DNA of 64,000 nucleotides, taken from positions 1-64,000 of the forward strand of contig JAUYAL010000077.1 of NCBI GenBank assembly GCA_030693535.1. The letters run 5' to 3'. The first letter of the stretch is position 1. Each line of letters begins with the position of its first letter. The translations under genes and the position numbers were made by a program. The notes beneath the pieces were generated by a model. That model did not search any database and was not told the DNA's origin. It saw nothing but the letters and a program-made list of their open reading frames with translations. Origin of the DNA: Methylotenera sp. (GTDB taxonomy: Bacteria > Pseudomonadota > Gammaproteobacteria > Burkholderiales > Methylophilaceae). Below are positions 1 to 6,870 of the stretch, one piece after another.

Positions 1-2
1 GA

Positions 3-134
3 ACAGACTTATCTGTACACTCGCAAGCTAAGTTAAGTGCAGTCGCTAGGCAGCTAAATGAACGCCCTCGTAAAACATTAGACTACGAGACCCCAGCAGA
101 AAGATTTAATACATGTGTTGCATCGACCGGTTGA
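3..134 (+). CDS. IS30-family transposase, C-terminal fragment (cut by window edge)
   Basis: The frame is open from the window edge to a TGA at 132-134 and reads as the C-terminal end of an IS30-family DDE transposase. The segment [18 protein letters not shown] followed by a tail ending CVASTG is the usual end of this family. Only the last 43 residues are present, so the catalytic D-D-E triad and the N-terminal helix-turn-helix lie outside the window, and whether the element is intact cannot be judged. It would catalyse cut-and-paste or circle-type transposition of its own element. The right inverted repeat should lie shortly after the stop, but its sequence cannot be assigned without the left end. 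Together with the elements at 2515 and 27658 it marks this end of the window as a site of repeated insertion. Confidence 0.85.
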   Translation, partial: TDLSVHSQAKLSAVARQLNERPRKTLDYETPAERFNTCVASTG

Positions 135-632
135 ACTCACACCCCCGTTGCTGTCGGTCGAGCTTGATTGATGAACTTCTGGTTTGGGCCCGTTTTTGCC
201 CTTTGACCTCTGAGTTAGCTTGACGCAAAGCTGCCATTCATAAATATTCATGGTTTTTAATTAACGGTCAGTGCCCACGAGAATGACTGGTCAGTTAGAA
301 TAATTGTGCTGATCAATCTTGATGAGAATCAATAGTCAATTTGGTATGAGAATATGCAATACATTTAATTAATCATGTCGAAATCCATAATTTATTTATT
401 TCAGACTAATTCAACATAATTCTCCAATAACTTGAATTATTAGAACACTGGAGTAATAACTCTGTGATAATTTTAAAAGCACTGAGTCTGCTTTAGTAAC
501 TTATCGATATAATCTCTTTGTAAGCTTGAATGCGAGCAAACAAAGCCATCTCCTTCAAGATATAGGATGAGAGGACTGAAATTAAGTAAGCCGTTTTATT
601 TTCGCTAGTTTTCATTCAGTTATGGAGTTTAT
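135..632. other. gene-free stretch after the IS30 fragment
   Basis: No open frame with convincing coding character is seen on either strand. The first tens of bases should contain the right end of the IS30 element. The remainder is A+T-rich and carries the leader of the next gene. The only clear signal is a ribosome-binding site GGAG seven bases before the ATG at 633. No hairpin followed by a T-run and no good promoter pair were recognised. Confidence 0.5.
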
Positions 633-920
633 ATGAGCATGCCGCACGAACACACAAGGGCAATAATCAATACATATGAGTTTTTAAAAGAACTAATGGA
701 ACGTAGTGATATTCCAGCAGATATAAAAGAATCAGCAAACTGGCTTTTGAGACATTACCCAGCCCCATCAACAGTCCAAAGTGTTGGTTATGCCATTATG
801 CCGAATAACGGTCAAAATCCTTTTGCAACTAGTGATGATTACGAGCAGCATGTTAAAAATTTGGATCAATTGAGAAGGTTAACCACTCAGAAAGCCACCA
901 ATTATGTTGTGGCGGAATAA
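633..920 (+). CDS. BPSL0761 family protein
   Basis: A 95-residue soluble protein. Its N-terminal pattern (MPHEHTRAIINTYEFLKEL, then WLLRHYP around residues 42-48) matches the BPSL0761 family, named after a Burkholderia pseudomallei locus and common in Betaproteobacteria near prophages and genomic islands. No biochemical function is known for the family, and no signal peptide, membrane segment or catalytic motif is visible. The start is supported by GGAG seven bases upstream. It stands alone between an IS30 fragment and an unrecognised gene on the opposite strand, which fits accessory DNA. Family assignment is from remembered sequence pattern; function is unknown. Confidence 0.65.
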   Translation: MSMPHEHTRAIINTYEFLKELMERSDIPADIKESANWLLRHYPAPSTVQSVGYAIMPNNGQNPFATSDDYEQHVKNLDQLRRLTTQKATNYVVAE

Positions 921-1019
921 AAATAATCAAAATATTTACAAAGTTATTCATTTAAAGTCAGATGTTTTTGGACTTCTTTATTTAGTCTAAGAATATATTA
1001 GCTATGTTATGGATAGATA

Positions 1020-1811
1020 TTACAGCCGATAATTAGGTAAAATCCATTGCCCGCGAGTTCTCTGCCACCCTTTAATCGACTCACCACCCTCAAAATAATG
1101 GGTATTAAAAATGTCTCTCCATATATTTTTTTCGAGCCAGTTGAACATTTCCTCATAAATTGATGCAGTCCATGGCGAAACAGATATTGGCCCCAGTGTT
1201 TTGACTATATTGTCTGCAATACCTTCAACAACTCGTCTACTGTGATAAAAGTTATCCATTCTAAGTATCATCAGTTGGATGCTTAGGTGGTCGAGTGATC
1301 TAATCATGTCATCATCACGGTCTATCCATATTGGCAAACCAATGTTTTCTGCAAAAGATTCAAATATATCATCCAAGTCTTTAGTTTCAAGGTCAATATA
1401 ATATCGACGAACAAACGGATCGAAATAATCCAATAACTTAACAGAGTCTCTGAAACCTAACTTTTCGTTTCTCATTATGTTCCATATAGGATGTCGATAG
1501 ATTGTCAGTGAATCTAACGATCTATTCCCTGCAGCTATAACTGGCCCAGCCATACCATTAGACCTGAATCCATCACTTGGAAGCCTAGTGCCGTCACGAT
1601 ACTTACGCCATGCTCTGGTTGTTACGTTCTTTCCATCCAAATCTTTTTTTATTTTCTCTGGCTGAATAAGTTTTTCTAGCTGATCTGGCGAATAACAATC
1701 AAGTGACTTAGCTACAGTATTAAACCAACTGATAGCTTGAAATTTAGACACCTCCGACTTGATGGTTTTCTCGCCCAGTGTCTTAATACTTTTTGTATTC
1801 ATATTTTTCAT
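1020..1811 (-). CDS. unrecognised 263-residue protein
   Basis: I do not recognise this protein. It is soluble, with no signal peptide or membrane helix. Visible landmarks are a basic stretch with WRKYRDGTRLPSDGF (about residues 68-82), then IYRHPIWNIM (about 105-114), an acidic middle with DLETKDLDD, and a tryptophan-rich C-terminus (GWQRTRGQWILPNY). The W-x-KYRDG-x-x-LP pattern looks like that of uncharacterised proteins in betaproteobacterial islands, but this is an impression only. It is transcribed divergently from the small DNA-binding-type gene at 1893, with 81 bases between the starts, so the two may share control. No Shine-Dalgarno is obvious before ATG 1811; the ATG at 1802 is an alternative start. 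Confidence 0.6.
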   Translation of the reverse strand: MKNMNTKSIKTLGEKTIKSEVSKFQAISWFNTVAKSLDCYSPDQLEKLIQPEKIKKDLDGKNVTTRAWRKYRDGTRLPSDGFRSNGMAGPVIAAGNRSLDSLTIYRHPIWNIMRNEKLGFRDSVKLLDYFDPFVRRYYIDLETKDLDDIFESFAENIGLPIWIDRDDDMIRSLDHLSIQLMILRMDNFYHSRRVVEGIADNIVKTLGPISVSPWTASIYEEMFNWLEKNIWRDIFNTHYFEGGESIKGWQRTRGQWILPNYRL

Positions 1812-1892
1812 TATAAATAAGTGTTGGGGGGTAGTGAATTATTTTATTAGCGCCCCTATTGTGGCAAGTACAACAAACAGGAACAATTAAAA

Positions 1893-2204
1893 ATGACACA
1901 ACGAATAAGAGCCATGAACATGGAAAACGAACAAAGATTAATAGATTTAACAGAGCGCTATGGGGAGTTGGTTGGCGGCGTTTTGTTAAGCAAAATACTT
2001 GGATTCTCCTCATTGGATGCAATGAAGCGGTCTATTGAGCGAGGTAGTCTTAACATCCCAACGTTTTTTGTTAAAGGTCGTCGCGGACGGTTTGCATTAA
2101 CAGTTGATATTGCTCGGTGGTTATCAGAATGCAGAGCTAATATTGATTTTAAAAATAGAGAAATGCCAAAGCAGTTTAAAAAGAATACTGAAGGGAGTGA
2201 ATGA
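1893..2204 (+). CDS. small putative DNA-binding protein (AlpA/excisionase-like winged helix)
   Basis: A 103-residue basic protein. Residues 30-75 have the arrangement of a small winged-helix regulator: a helical segment GVLLSKILGFSSLDAMKRSI, a loop, a wing with KGRRGRFAL, then a helix DIARWLSECR. This resembles the way AlpA, excisionase and PrtN-type proteins end in an R-x-F/R-x-x-D-[IV]-x-x-WL pattern. The tail is charged and probably disordered. It is divergent from the unrecognised gene at 1020-1811 and upstream of the candidate antisense RNA at 2297-2373 on the opposite strand, so it may regulate one or both. ATG codons at 1914 and 1920 are alternative starts. The DNA-binding role is inferred from pattern only. 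Confidence 0.5.
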   Translation: MTQRIRAMNMENEQRLIDLTERYGELVGGVLLSKILGFSSLDAMKRSIERGSLNIPTFFVKGRRGRFALTVDIARWLSECRANIDFKNREMPKQFKKNTEGSE

Positions 2205-2296
2205 AGTTATTGCTTGGCGCTTTAAAAAGTAATTAACAGAAATTTATATTTTTGAAACATTTATCAATGGAGATCTAATTTAACGGAACATGCAAG

Positions 2297-2338
2297 ATAA
2301 AAAGCAAAAGAGCCAGCAGGCGGCAACCTGTTGACTCT
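2297..2338 (-). terminator. intrinsic terminator of the candidate small RNA
   Basis: On the minus strand AGAGTCAACAGG (2338-2327) pairs with CCTGCTGGCTCT (2320-2309), with two G-U wobbles and loop TTGCCG. It is followed by TTTGCTTTTTA, a typical Rho-independent layout. Confidence 0.6.
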
Positions 2339-2373
2339 TCTAAAGCGCTTGTTCGATTGAAGCCTGAACAAGC
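2297..2373 (-). ncRNA. candidate ~75-nt two-hairpin small RNA
   Basis: Read on the minus strand, this stretch has the build of a small untranslated RNA. It follows a near-consensus sigma-70 promoter (2377-2405). Hairpin one pairs GCTTGTTC (2373-2366) with GAACAAGC (2354-2347). Hairpin two, 2338-2309, has a 12-base-pair stem with two G-U pairs and loop TTGCCG, then a T-rich tail, which is an intrinsic terminator. No open frame fits inside. Size and two-hairpin layout recall plasmid- and island-borne antisense RNAs such as ptaRNA1, a type I toxin-antitoxin RNA known from Xanthomonas, but the family match was not tested. The sense partner would be plus-strand RNA between the genes at 1893 and 2515. 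Confidence 0.5.
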
Positions 2374-2376
2374 TCC

Positions 2377-2405
2377 ACAATAAACCTCCTTCTTTTGTTT
2401 GTCAA
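2377..2405 (-). promoter_or_regulatory. sigma-70 promoter of the candidate small RNA
   Basis: On the minus strand the -35 hexamer TTGACA (2405-2400) and -10 hexamer TATTGT (2382-2377) are separated by exactly 17 bases. The -35 is perfect and the -10 matches five of six at the most conserved positions except one. There is no minus-strand open frame of useful length downstream, which supports an RNA product. Confidence 0.6.
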
Positions 2406-2514
2406 GAAGGGGCTGTTTTTGTGTGCTTTTAACACCAGAATCCAGAATCATTGCTGGGTGCTGATGGCCTAGCTTTGCCCATGAATTAGCTCCTTACTTT
2501 GAGGAGTTGTAAAG

Positions 2515-3537
2515 ATGGCGCAACATTTTTTATTATCACCAGAAGCACGTGGCGAAAAAACTCTTTTAGAAATTGCAAGAATGTCTAACGAGGAAGCTTT
2601 TAAACTACTCTGCGAGACTAGGTGGGGAAAAGATGGAAGTCAATGCTGTCCAGAGTGTAGTGTAATTAGAAAGCATCACTTTATTAAAGTGCGGAAACAA
2701 TTCCGATGTGCAGAAAAGACATGTGGACATACATTTTCAGTAACTTCTGGAACAAAGTTTGCATATCATAAAAAATCTTACCAGGATATTTTGTATGCAA
2801 TTGCAGAGTTTGCAAACGGAGTTGAAGGAGTAGCCGCTCTAAGAACTTGTATCAAAATGGGCGCTAATCACAAAGCACTGTTATTGTTTTATCATAAAAT
2901 TCGAGAGGCTCTTTTTCAAAGCCGCGATTTATCACCAATGAATAATGAAGTTGAGATTGATGGTTGTTATTTCCATTACTATGTTCGGCCTGCAAACAAA
3001 CGTGCAAATAGAGTAGATAGAAGGATGGCCTTTAATCTCAATCCGAATAAACGCGCTGTTTTAGCAATAAGACAGAGAGGTCTGCCAGGTCAAGGAGCCA
3101 AAAGAACCATCGTAACTGTCATCAAAAATGAAAATGAACGAGAAGTGTTTGCATTGGCTAAAAAGTACATTGAGCCTGATACGACTATATATACGGATAA
3201 CCACTCTTGCTATACATCTTTGGCTTCTGACTACACTGTGAAGCAAGTCAATCATGCCGAAGAATACAGCTCAGACGAAGGAGTCAATGAGAACCAAGCT
3301 GAATCTGTATTTGCTAGAATGAGAAAGCAATTCTCTCATATCCATAAATGCGATCCTAAATTTCTCATATATTACGTAAATGAAATTGCTTGGCGAGATG
3401 ACAATAGACGACAATCATTTTACTGGCAGCTTTTGGAACTTGTTAAAAAATGCTTACAAACTGGCCAATCTAGATTGTGGTCTAAATACTGGCAAGGGAA
3501 TCGCGTTACAGAAGATTGTTTATTTGTTGCTAACTAG
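2515..3537 (+). CDS. IS1595-family transposase
   Basis: A 340-residue transposase of the IS1595 (ISXO2-like) group. Residues about 45-72 form a zinc ribbon (CPEC, then CAEKTCGHTF). Two catalytic aspartates lie in EIDGCYF (about residue 148) and YTDNHSCY (about 232), and a glutamate in NQAESVFARM (about 263). This gives the D-D-E arrangement of the family. It moves its own element by DNA transposition. The start follows a GAGG ribosome-binding site. The stop overlaps by 18 bases the 3' end of the convergent gene at 3520-3993, probably a passenger of the same element. I could not identify terminal inverted repeats or the 8-bp target duplication with certainty, so the element limits are open. 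The reading frame itself looks intact. Confidence 0.85.
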   Translation: MAQHFLLSPEARGEKTLLEIARMSNEEAFKLLCETRWGKDGSQCCPECSVIRKHHFIKVRKQFRCAEKTCGHTFSVTSGTKFAYHKKSYQDILYAIAEFANGVEGVAALRTCIKMGANHKALLLFYHKIREALFQSRDLSPMNNEVEIDGCYFHYYVRPANKRANRVDRRMAFNLNPNKRAVLAIRQRGLPGQGAKRTIVTVIKNENEREVFALAKKYIEPDTTIYTDNHSCYTSLASDYTVKQVNHAEEYSSDEGVNENQAESVFARMRKQFSHIHKCDPKFLIYYVNEIAWRDDNRRQSFYWQLLELVKKCLQTGQSRLWSKYWQGNRVTEDCLFVAN

Positions 3538-3993
3538 GTCCCATAGTCCTTCGGTCTCCTTAGTATTTTCGTAACCACGAATAACTTTACCACGATTTTT
3601 AAGTCGCTTAAGGCAGGCTCGAACGCAACAAAATACAGTTGTTTGTGCCCTTCGATTCTCAATACTTATTTGGCCGTGAAAAATTACATAATTAGTAATA
3701 TCGCGAATATGAACTGGATGCACTTCAGAAGTTTTCATAGCCTCCATAACTAAAATGCTTAATCTGTTCCAAGGAAGTCCAAGAATCTTAGGGACAGTTG
3801 AGATTGCTTTTACTGAATTAGGTGTGAAGTCAGGTTCTCTCGATTGTATTACAGCCAATAGCGCATCTGATTCACGCTCCATTTCTAATACAACTTTTAC
3901 GAGTTCACGTAAGTCTTTTCTTACAGCTTTAATGTTGCCTACTTTTCGCTTGAAGTCCTTAATTAATAACGATGTGTATACTGAAGTTCCCAT
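3520..3993 (-). CDS. putative winged-helix protein, probable IS1595 passenger gene
   Basis: I do not recognise the family. The 157-residue protein has a basic N-terminal half with a helical region (KAVRKDLRELVKVVLEMERE, about residues 23-42). Its C-terminal half reads like a winged helix: MEAMKTSEVHPVHIRDITNYVIF, a strand, then RACLKRLKNRGKVIRGYENT and a final WDLV. It is convergent with the transposase, overlapping its end by 18 bases, and sits where IS1595-type elements carry passenger genes. A 16-bp perfect inverted repeat at 3996-4033 covers its Shine-Dalgarno (AGGGA, seven bases before the ATG), so translation is probably held down when transcripts enter from outside. Possible roles are regulation of transposition or host adaptation; neither is shown. 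Confidence 0.6.
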   Translation of the reverse strand: MGTSVYTSLLIKDFKRKVGNIKAVRKDLRELVKVVLEMERESDALLAVIQSREPDFTPNSVKAISTVPKILGLPWNRLSILVMEAMKTSEVHPVHIRDITNYVIFHGQISIENRRAQTTVFCCVRACLKRLKNRGKVIRGYENTKETEGLWDLVSNK

Positions 3994-3995
3994 TG

Positions 3996-4033
3996 AAAAA
4001 TCCCTAATCTAAAATGATAGATTAGGGATTTTT
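3996..4033 (-). promoter_or_regulatory. hairpin covering the ribosome-binding site of the passenger gene
   Basis: Two perfect 16-bp arms (3996-4011 and 4018-4033) face each other across six bases. On the minus strand the second arm contains AGGGA, the only Shine-Dalgarno for the ATG at 3993, with seven bases between. In RNA the site would be buried in the stem. As DNA it could equally be a dimeric repressor operator, or part of an element end. Confidence 0.65.
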
Positions 4034-4080
4034 AATCACAAAATATATGTGCATTTGCTCCATAATGTCGTTATAAAAGC

Positions 4081-4111
4081 AAAAAGCCACAATTATAAAG
4101 CGTGGCTTTTT
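4081..4111 (-). terminator. intrinsic terminator after the EF-hand gene (possibly bidirectional)
   Basis: AAAAAGCCAC (4081-4090) pairs perfectly with GTGGCTTTTT (4102-4111) around an 11-base loop. The T-run on either strand allows termination in both directions. It lies 20 bases past the stop of the minus-strand EF-hand gene. Confidence 0.7.
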
Positions 4112-4130
4112 GCATATTTAACTATTTAAA

Positions 4131-4448
4131 TCATTTCGTCGCGTCATCTATTTTGTGATCTTTCATTTTACATTTCTTACCCATTTTACTCTTCATGCCA
4201 TATCTCTCGTCTTGGTCGATTTTGCCATCTTTATTTGCATCCATCTTAGTAAACATTTCATCAGACATTTTTTGATGATAAGCACTAAATTCCTCGCGGC
4301 TTAAAGCACCATCTTTATTTGCGTCAGCATCTTGCATAGTATGTTTTCGGTCACAATGCATGCCATCTTTACTATGATTGTCAGCATATGCCATTTGCGT
4401 TAAACCTAATGCCAAAGCCGCCATTATTATAAGTTGTAAAATTTTCAT
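4131..4448 (-). CDS. secreted EF-hand calcium-binding protein
   Basis: A 105-residue protein with a signal peptide (hydrophobic residues 4-20, cut after AYA). It has two canonical EF-hand loops, DADANKDGALSREE (about residues 40-53) and DANKDGKIDQDE (about 70-81). Acidic residues occupy positions 1, 3, 5 and 12 and glycine position 6. It should bind calcium in the periplasm. The tail is rich in lysine and methionine. The Shine-Dalgarno AAGGA precedes the ATG at good spacing. It is monocistronic with its own terminator. Small secreted EF-hand proteins are common in Methylophilaceae and other proteobacteria, but partners and role are not known. Calcium buffering or stabilising a periplasmic enzyme is a guess. 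Confidence 0.8.
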   Translation of the reverse strand: MKILQLIIMAALALGLTQMAYADNHSKDGMHCDRKHTMQDADANKDGALSREEFSAYHQKMSDEMFTKMDANKDGKIDQDERYGMKSKMGKKCKMKDHKIDDATK

Positions 4449-4865
4449 AAAATATCCTTTATTTAAAAAAGTGCTACATTACACATGACATTTACGTAGA
4501 CATAAATCTTTGTGTTGAAGTTCATTGTAAAAGTAATCACTGGGATTGCTAATTTCATCATTACATTGCGTAAAATTTCTTGCCGCAATTACACTATCTG
4601 CTTGGAGTAAGTTTTATGAAGGTGCTATTAGATGCAATGAAAGGGTCAGATAAATTCCGATTATTAAAAAGATGTTACCACCTTGCGGTCTAAAAAGAAC
4701 AGTGTAATATTACTGAGCAAGTTGCCAATACGTCCTCTTTGACAAGCGATATTTTGTTTGCGACAACTGGAAGTGGCTGGGTGATAAGCATCAAATAGGC
4801 TGGACTACGCTTGTAGCTTCATTAATTGATGAATGTTGGCAATAGTTGCATTGGAGGAAATAGAA
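4449..4865. other. intergenic stretch with possible gene remnants before glk
   Basis: No intact gene is visible. A 25-codon frame at 4616-4693 follows a GGAG, and another open segment reads about 4724-4845 with WKWLGDKHQIGW and ending LIDECWQ. The second looks protein-like and could be the decayed C-terminus of a lost gene upstream of glk, but I could not place it in a family. The ribosome-binding site of glk (GGAGG, 4853-4857) closes the stretch. Confidence 0.3.
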
Positions 4866-5858
4866 ATGATAATACTGGCTGGTGACATTGGTGGAACAAA
4901 GACAATTCTTCAGTTATCTCGTGTTACCGAAGCAGGGATGGATGTGCTATATGAAAAGCGATATGCAAGTGCTGACTATGGGGATTTTCTTTCATTAGTT
5001 TCTAACTTTGTAGAAGAGTCAGATAAATTGACAGGAACTCGTGCCTGTAAGGCCTGTTTTGGTGTGGCTGGGCCAGTGAATGGACGTAAAGCGAAGATAA
5101 CTAACTTGCCATGGAACATTGATGCGGATGTTTTAGAATCATTGCTGGGAATAGATAAAGTTCGCCTAATTAACGACTTTCAGTCTGTAGGCTATGGCGT
5201 TGAGGTGCTTAAGCATGATGACATCGTTACCCTCCAGCAGGGGGTTGAGGTGCTACATGGAACAAGGGTAATTATCGGGGCTGGTACAGGATTAGGTCAT
5301 GGTTTTTTAGTCTGGCAAGAAGATCATTATGAGGTTGTGGCTTCTGAAGGCGGGCATTCTAATCTAGCGCCAGCTGATGATTTGCAATTTGATTTACTCA
5401 AGTATTTGCAAAAGCGGTATAGATGGGCAACATGGGAAAGAGCTGTGTCAGGTCAAGGTCTCGTTGATATCTTTGAATTTTTAGTGAAGCGTAATGATGC
5501 ACAATTAAGTGTGCCGCTGATTGAGGCCTTAAAAGAAAGTGATCATGCAGCTGTGATAAGTAGCTTCGGCATGGCTAAATCTGACCTAACAGCAGTAAAA
5601 GCGCTAGAATTGTTTGTTGCTCTTTATGGCGCACAAACTGGCAATCTTGCTCTGATAGGGTTAGCAACTGGTGGCGTTTATGTTGCGGGTGGTATTGCGC
5701 CAAAAATTATTGATAAACTCATGGATGGATCATTCCTCCATGCTTTTAATGATAAAGATCAACGCATGCAGGCATTGTTAAAAGCTATGCCAGTTAAAGT
5801 CATCATGAATCAAAATGTTGGCTTGCTAGGGTCTGCGGTTGCCGCATCAAGGATTTAG
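4866..5858 (+). CDS. glk: glucokinase (bacterial Glk type)
   Basis: Phosphorylates glucose to glucose 6-phosphate with ATP in the cytoplasm, feeding the Entner-Doudoroff route whose later enzymes lie at 41011-43726. From the chosen start the protein has 330 residues, close to the family norm. Motifs: phosphate-binding GDIGGTKT at the N-terminus, GVAGPV near residue 70, LPWNIDAD and INDF with the catalytic aspartate near residue 105, GAGTGLGHGFL near 140, and EGGHSNLAP. This is the E. coli Glk type, not the ROK type. The ATG at 4866 is preferred over 4833 because GGAGG sits eight bases upstream and homologues start at the strand before GDIGG. It appears monocistronic; the next feature is a tRNA. 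Confidence 0.9.
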   Translation: MIILAGDIGGTKTILQLSRVTEAGMDVLYEKRYASADYGDFLSLVSNFVEESDKLTGTRACKACFGVAGPVNGRKAKITNLPWNIDADVLESLLGIDKVRLINDFQSVGYGVEVLKHDDIVTLQQGVEVLHGTRVIIGAGTGLGHGFLVWQEDHYEVVASEGGHSNLAPADDLQFDLLKYLQKRYRWATWERAVSGQGLVDIFEFLVKRNDAQLSVPLIEALKESDHAAVISSFGMAKSDLTAVKALELFVALYGAQTGNLALIGLATGGVYVAGGIAPKIIDKLMDGSFLHAFNDKDQRMQALLKAMPVKVIMNQNVGLLGSAVAASRI

Positions 5859-5940
5859 TTCATTTTTTAACAGGTAGAGCAACAGTTGGATTAGATGTTT
5901 TTAGTTAACCCTTGGTATATGCATATGTAAGAGAATTCAT

Positions 5941-5968
5941 TTTAGACGTAACCGATATTTGATATAAT
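5941..5968 (+). promoter_or_regulatory. candidate promoter of tRNA-Lys
   Basis: A perfect -10 TATAAT (5963-5968) is preceded by TG at 5960-5961, an extended -10. A weak -35 TTTAGA (5941-5946) sits 16 bases upstream. It lies about 80 bases before the tRNA, so a short leader would be processed off. Confidence 0.4.
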
Positions 5969-6050
5969 TCTTTGATAGCTAGTTTAGAGTTCATAAAAAG
6001 TAGTTTAGTGCTAAGTAGTTTGGCATGCTGATTTGAAGATTTAAGAAATT

Positions 6051-6126
6051 GGGGTGTTAGCTCAGCTGGTAGAGCAGCGGACTCTTAATCCGTTTGTCGC
6101 GAGTTCGAACCTCGCACGCCCTACCA
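6051..6126 (+). tRNA. tRNA-Lys (anticodon CTT)
   Basis: A 76-base cloverleaf with encoded CCA. The acceptor GGGGTGT pairs with ACGCCCT (G1-U72 and one further wobble). The D arm is GCTC...GAGC, the anticodon stem GCGGA/TCCGT with loop CTCTTAA giving anticodon CTT at 6084-6086, and the T arm GCGAG-TTCGAAC-CTCGC. CTT reads the lysine codon AAG. No integrase gene or duplicated tRNA 3' end was seen nearby. Confidence 0.95.
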
Positions 6127-6252
6127 AAGAAAGACCGTGTAATATAAGTAACAAATTTTTTGCGAAGCCGATATCTAAGTATTACTTAATAAGTGGCTAT
6201 TATCATATGGCTAAGGATTTCAAATTTACCCATTCTTTCCAGATTACTTAAT

Positions 6253-6870
6253 ATGCTGACAGCGCAGGGCTTAGCTTGCTTGCGTGGCGATCGCTTGTTA
6301 TTTAAAAATGTCGGATTTGAGCTTAAATCGGGTGGTTTGCTCTACGTGCTCGGAGAGAATGGTAGTGGTAAAAGTAGTTTATTAAGAATGTTATGCGGAC
6401 TTTTGATGCCTGAAGAGGGTGCGATTTTTTGGGATAGTAAAAAAGTTAATGAAAACGCTGAAAACTATCTGCCAAATTTGACGTATATTGGCCATTTAAA
6501 TGGTCTTAAAGATGATCTTACTGCGCTAGAAAATTTACAAATTGCAGCTCGCTTAGCCGGTAATGATGCAGGTGAAAAAAAAACGTTGGCGGCTTTAACG
6601 GCTATAGGCATTGCACGTTGCGCAAACTTGCCAGCACGCGTGCTTTCGCAAGGTCAAAAAAGACGTGTAGCACTCGCTACACTTTGGATAGCGCAAAGTA
6701 AACTATGGATTTTAGATGAGCCGTTTGCTGCGCTAGATGCAACTTCAACGGAAGTATTGGCATCTCGGCTTGGCGAGCATATGGCTAACGGTGGAATGAC
6801 CATTATTACTACGCATCAAGATGTTTTGATTAGTGCTGTATCGACCCAAACATTAAGGCTTAGTAATTGA
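6253..6870 (+). CDS. ccmA: heme exporter ATP-binding protein CcmA
   Basis: ATPase of the CcmABCD complex, which releases holo-CcmE for cytochrome c maturation at the inner membrane. It has 205 residues from the chosen ATG, the usual family length. Walker A is LGENGSGKSSLL (about residues 35-46), the signature LSQGQKRR replaces the usual LSGGQ, and Walker B is LWILDEPFAALD. The ATG at 6253 is preferred over 6193 because the extra 20 N-terminal residues are not family-like. CcmA starts the ccm cluster, and ccmB overlaps its stop by four bases. Confidence 0.9.
   Translation: MLTAQGLACLRGDRLLFKNVGFELKSGGLLYVLGENGSGKSSLLRMLCGLLMPEEGAIFWDSKKVNENAENYLPNLTYIGHLNGLKDDLTALENLQIAARLAGNDAGEKKTLAALTAIGIARCANLPARVLSQGQKRRVALATLWIAQSKLWILDEPFAALDATSTEVLASRLGEHMANGGMTIITTHQDVLISAVSTQTLRLSN

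Noticed and set aside
2406..2514. Toxin gene partner for the candidate small RNA
   Set aside because: I looked for a short hydrophobic frame on the plus strand; stops occur in all frames within about 20 codons, and none has a ribosome-binding site.
2205..4130. Terminal inverted repeats of the IS1595-type element
   Set aside because: Flanks on both sides were compared by eye; only weak, short similarities were seen, so the element ends were not annotated.
4616..4693. 25-codon frame as a real small gene
   Set aside because: It has a ribosome-binding site but no recognised homologue or hydrophobic character. It was kept only as a possible remnant.
4833..4865. Upstream in-frame start for glucokinase
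   Set aside because: The extra 11 residues precede the conserved phosphate-binding strand, and the good Shine-Dalgarno (4853-4857) serves the ATG at 4866.
6051..6126. tRNA-Lys as an integration site for the left-hand accessory strip
   Set aside because: No integrase gene and no duplicated tRNA 3' end were found in the window.
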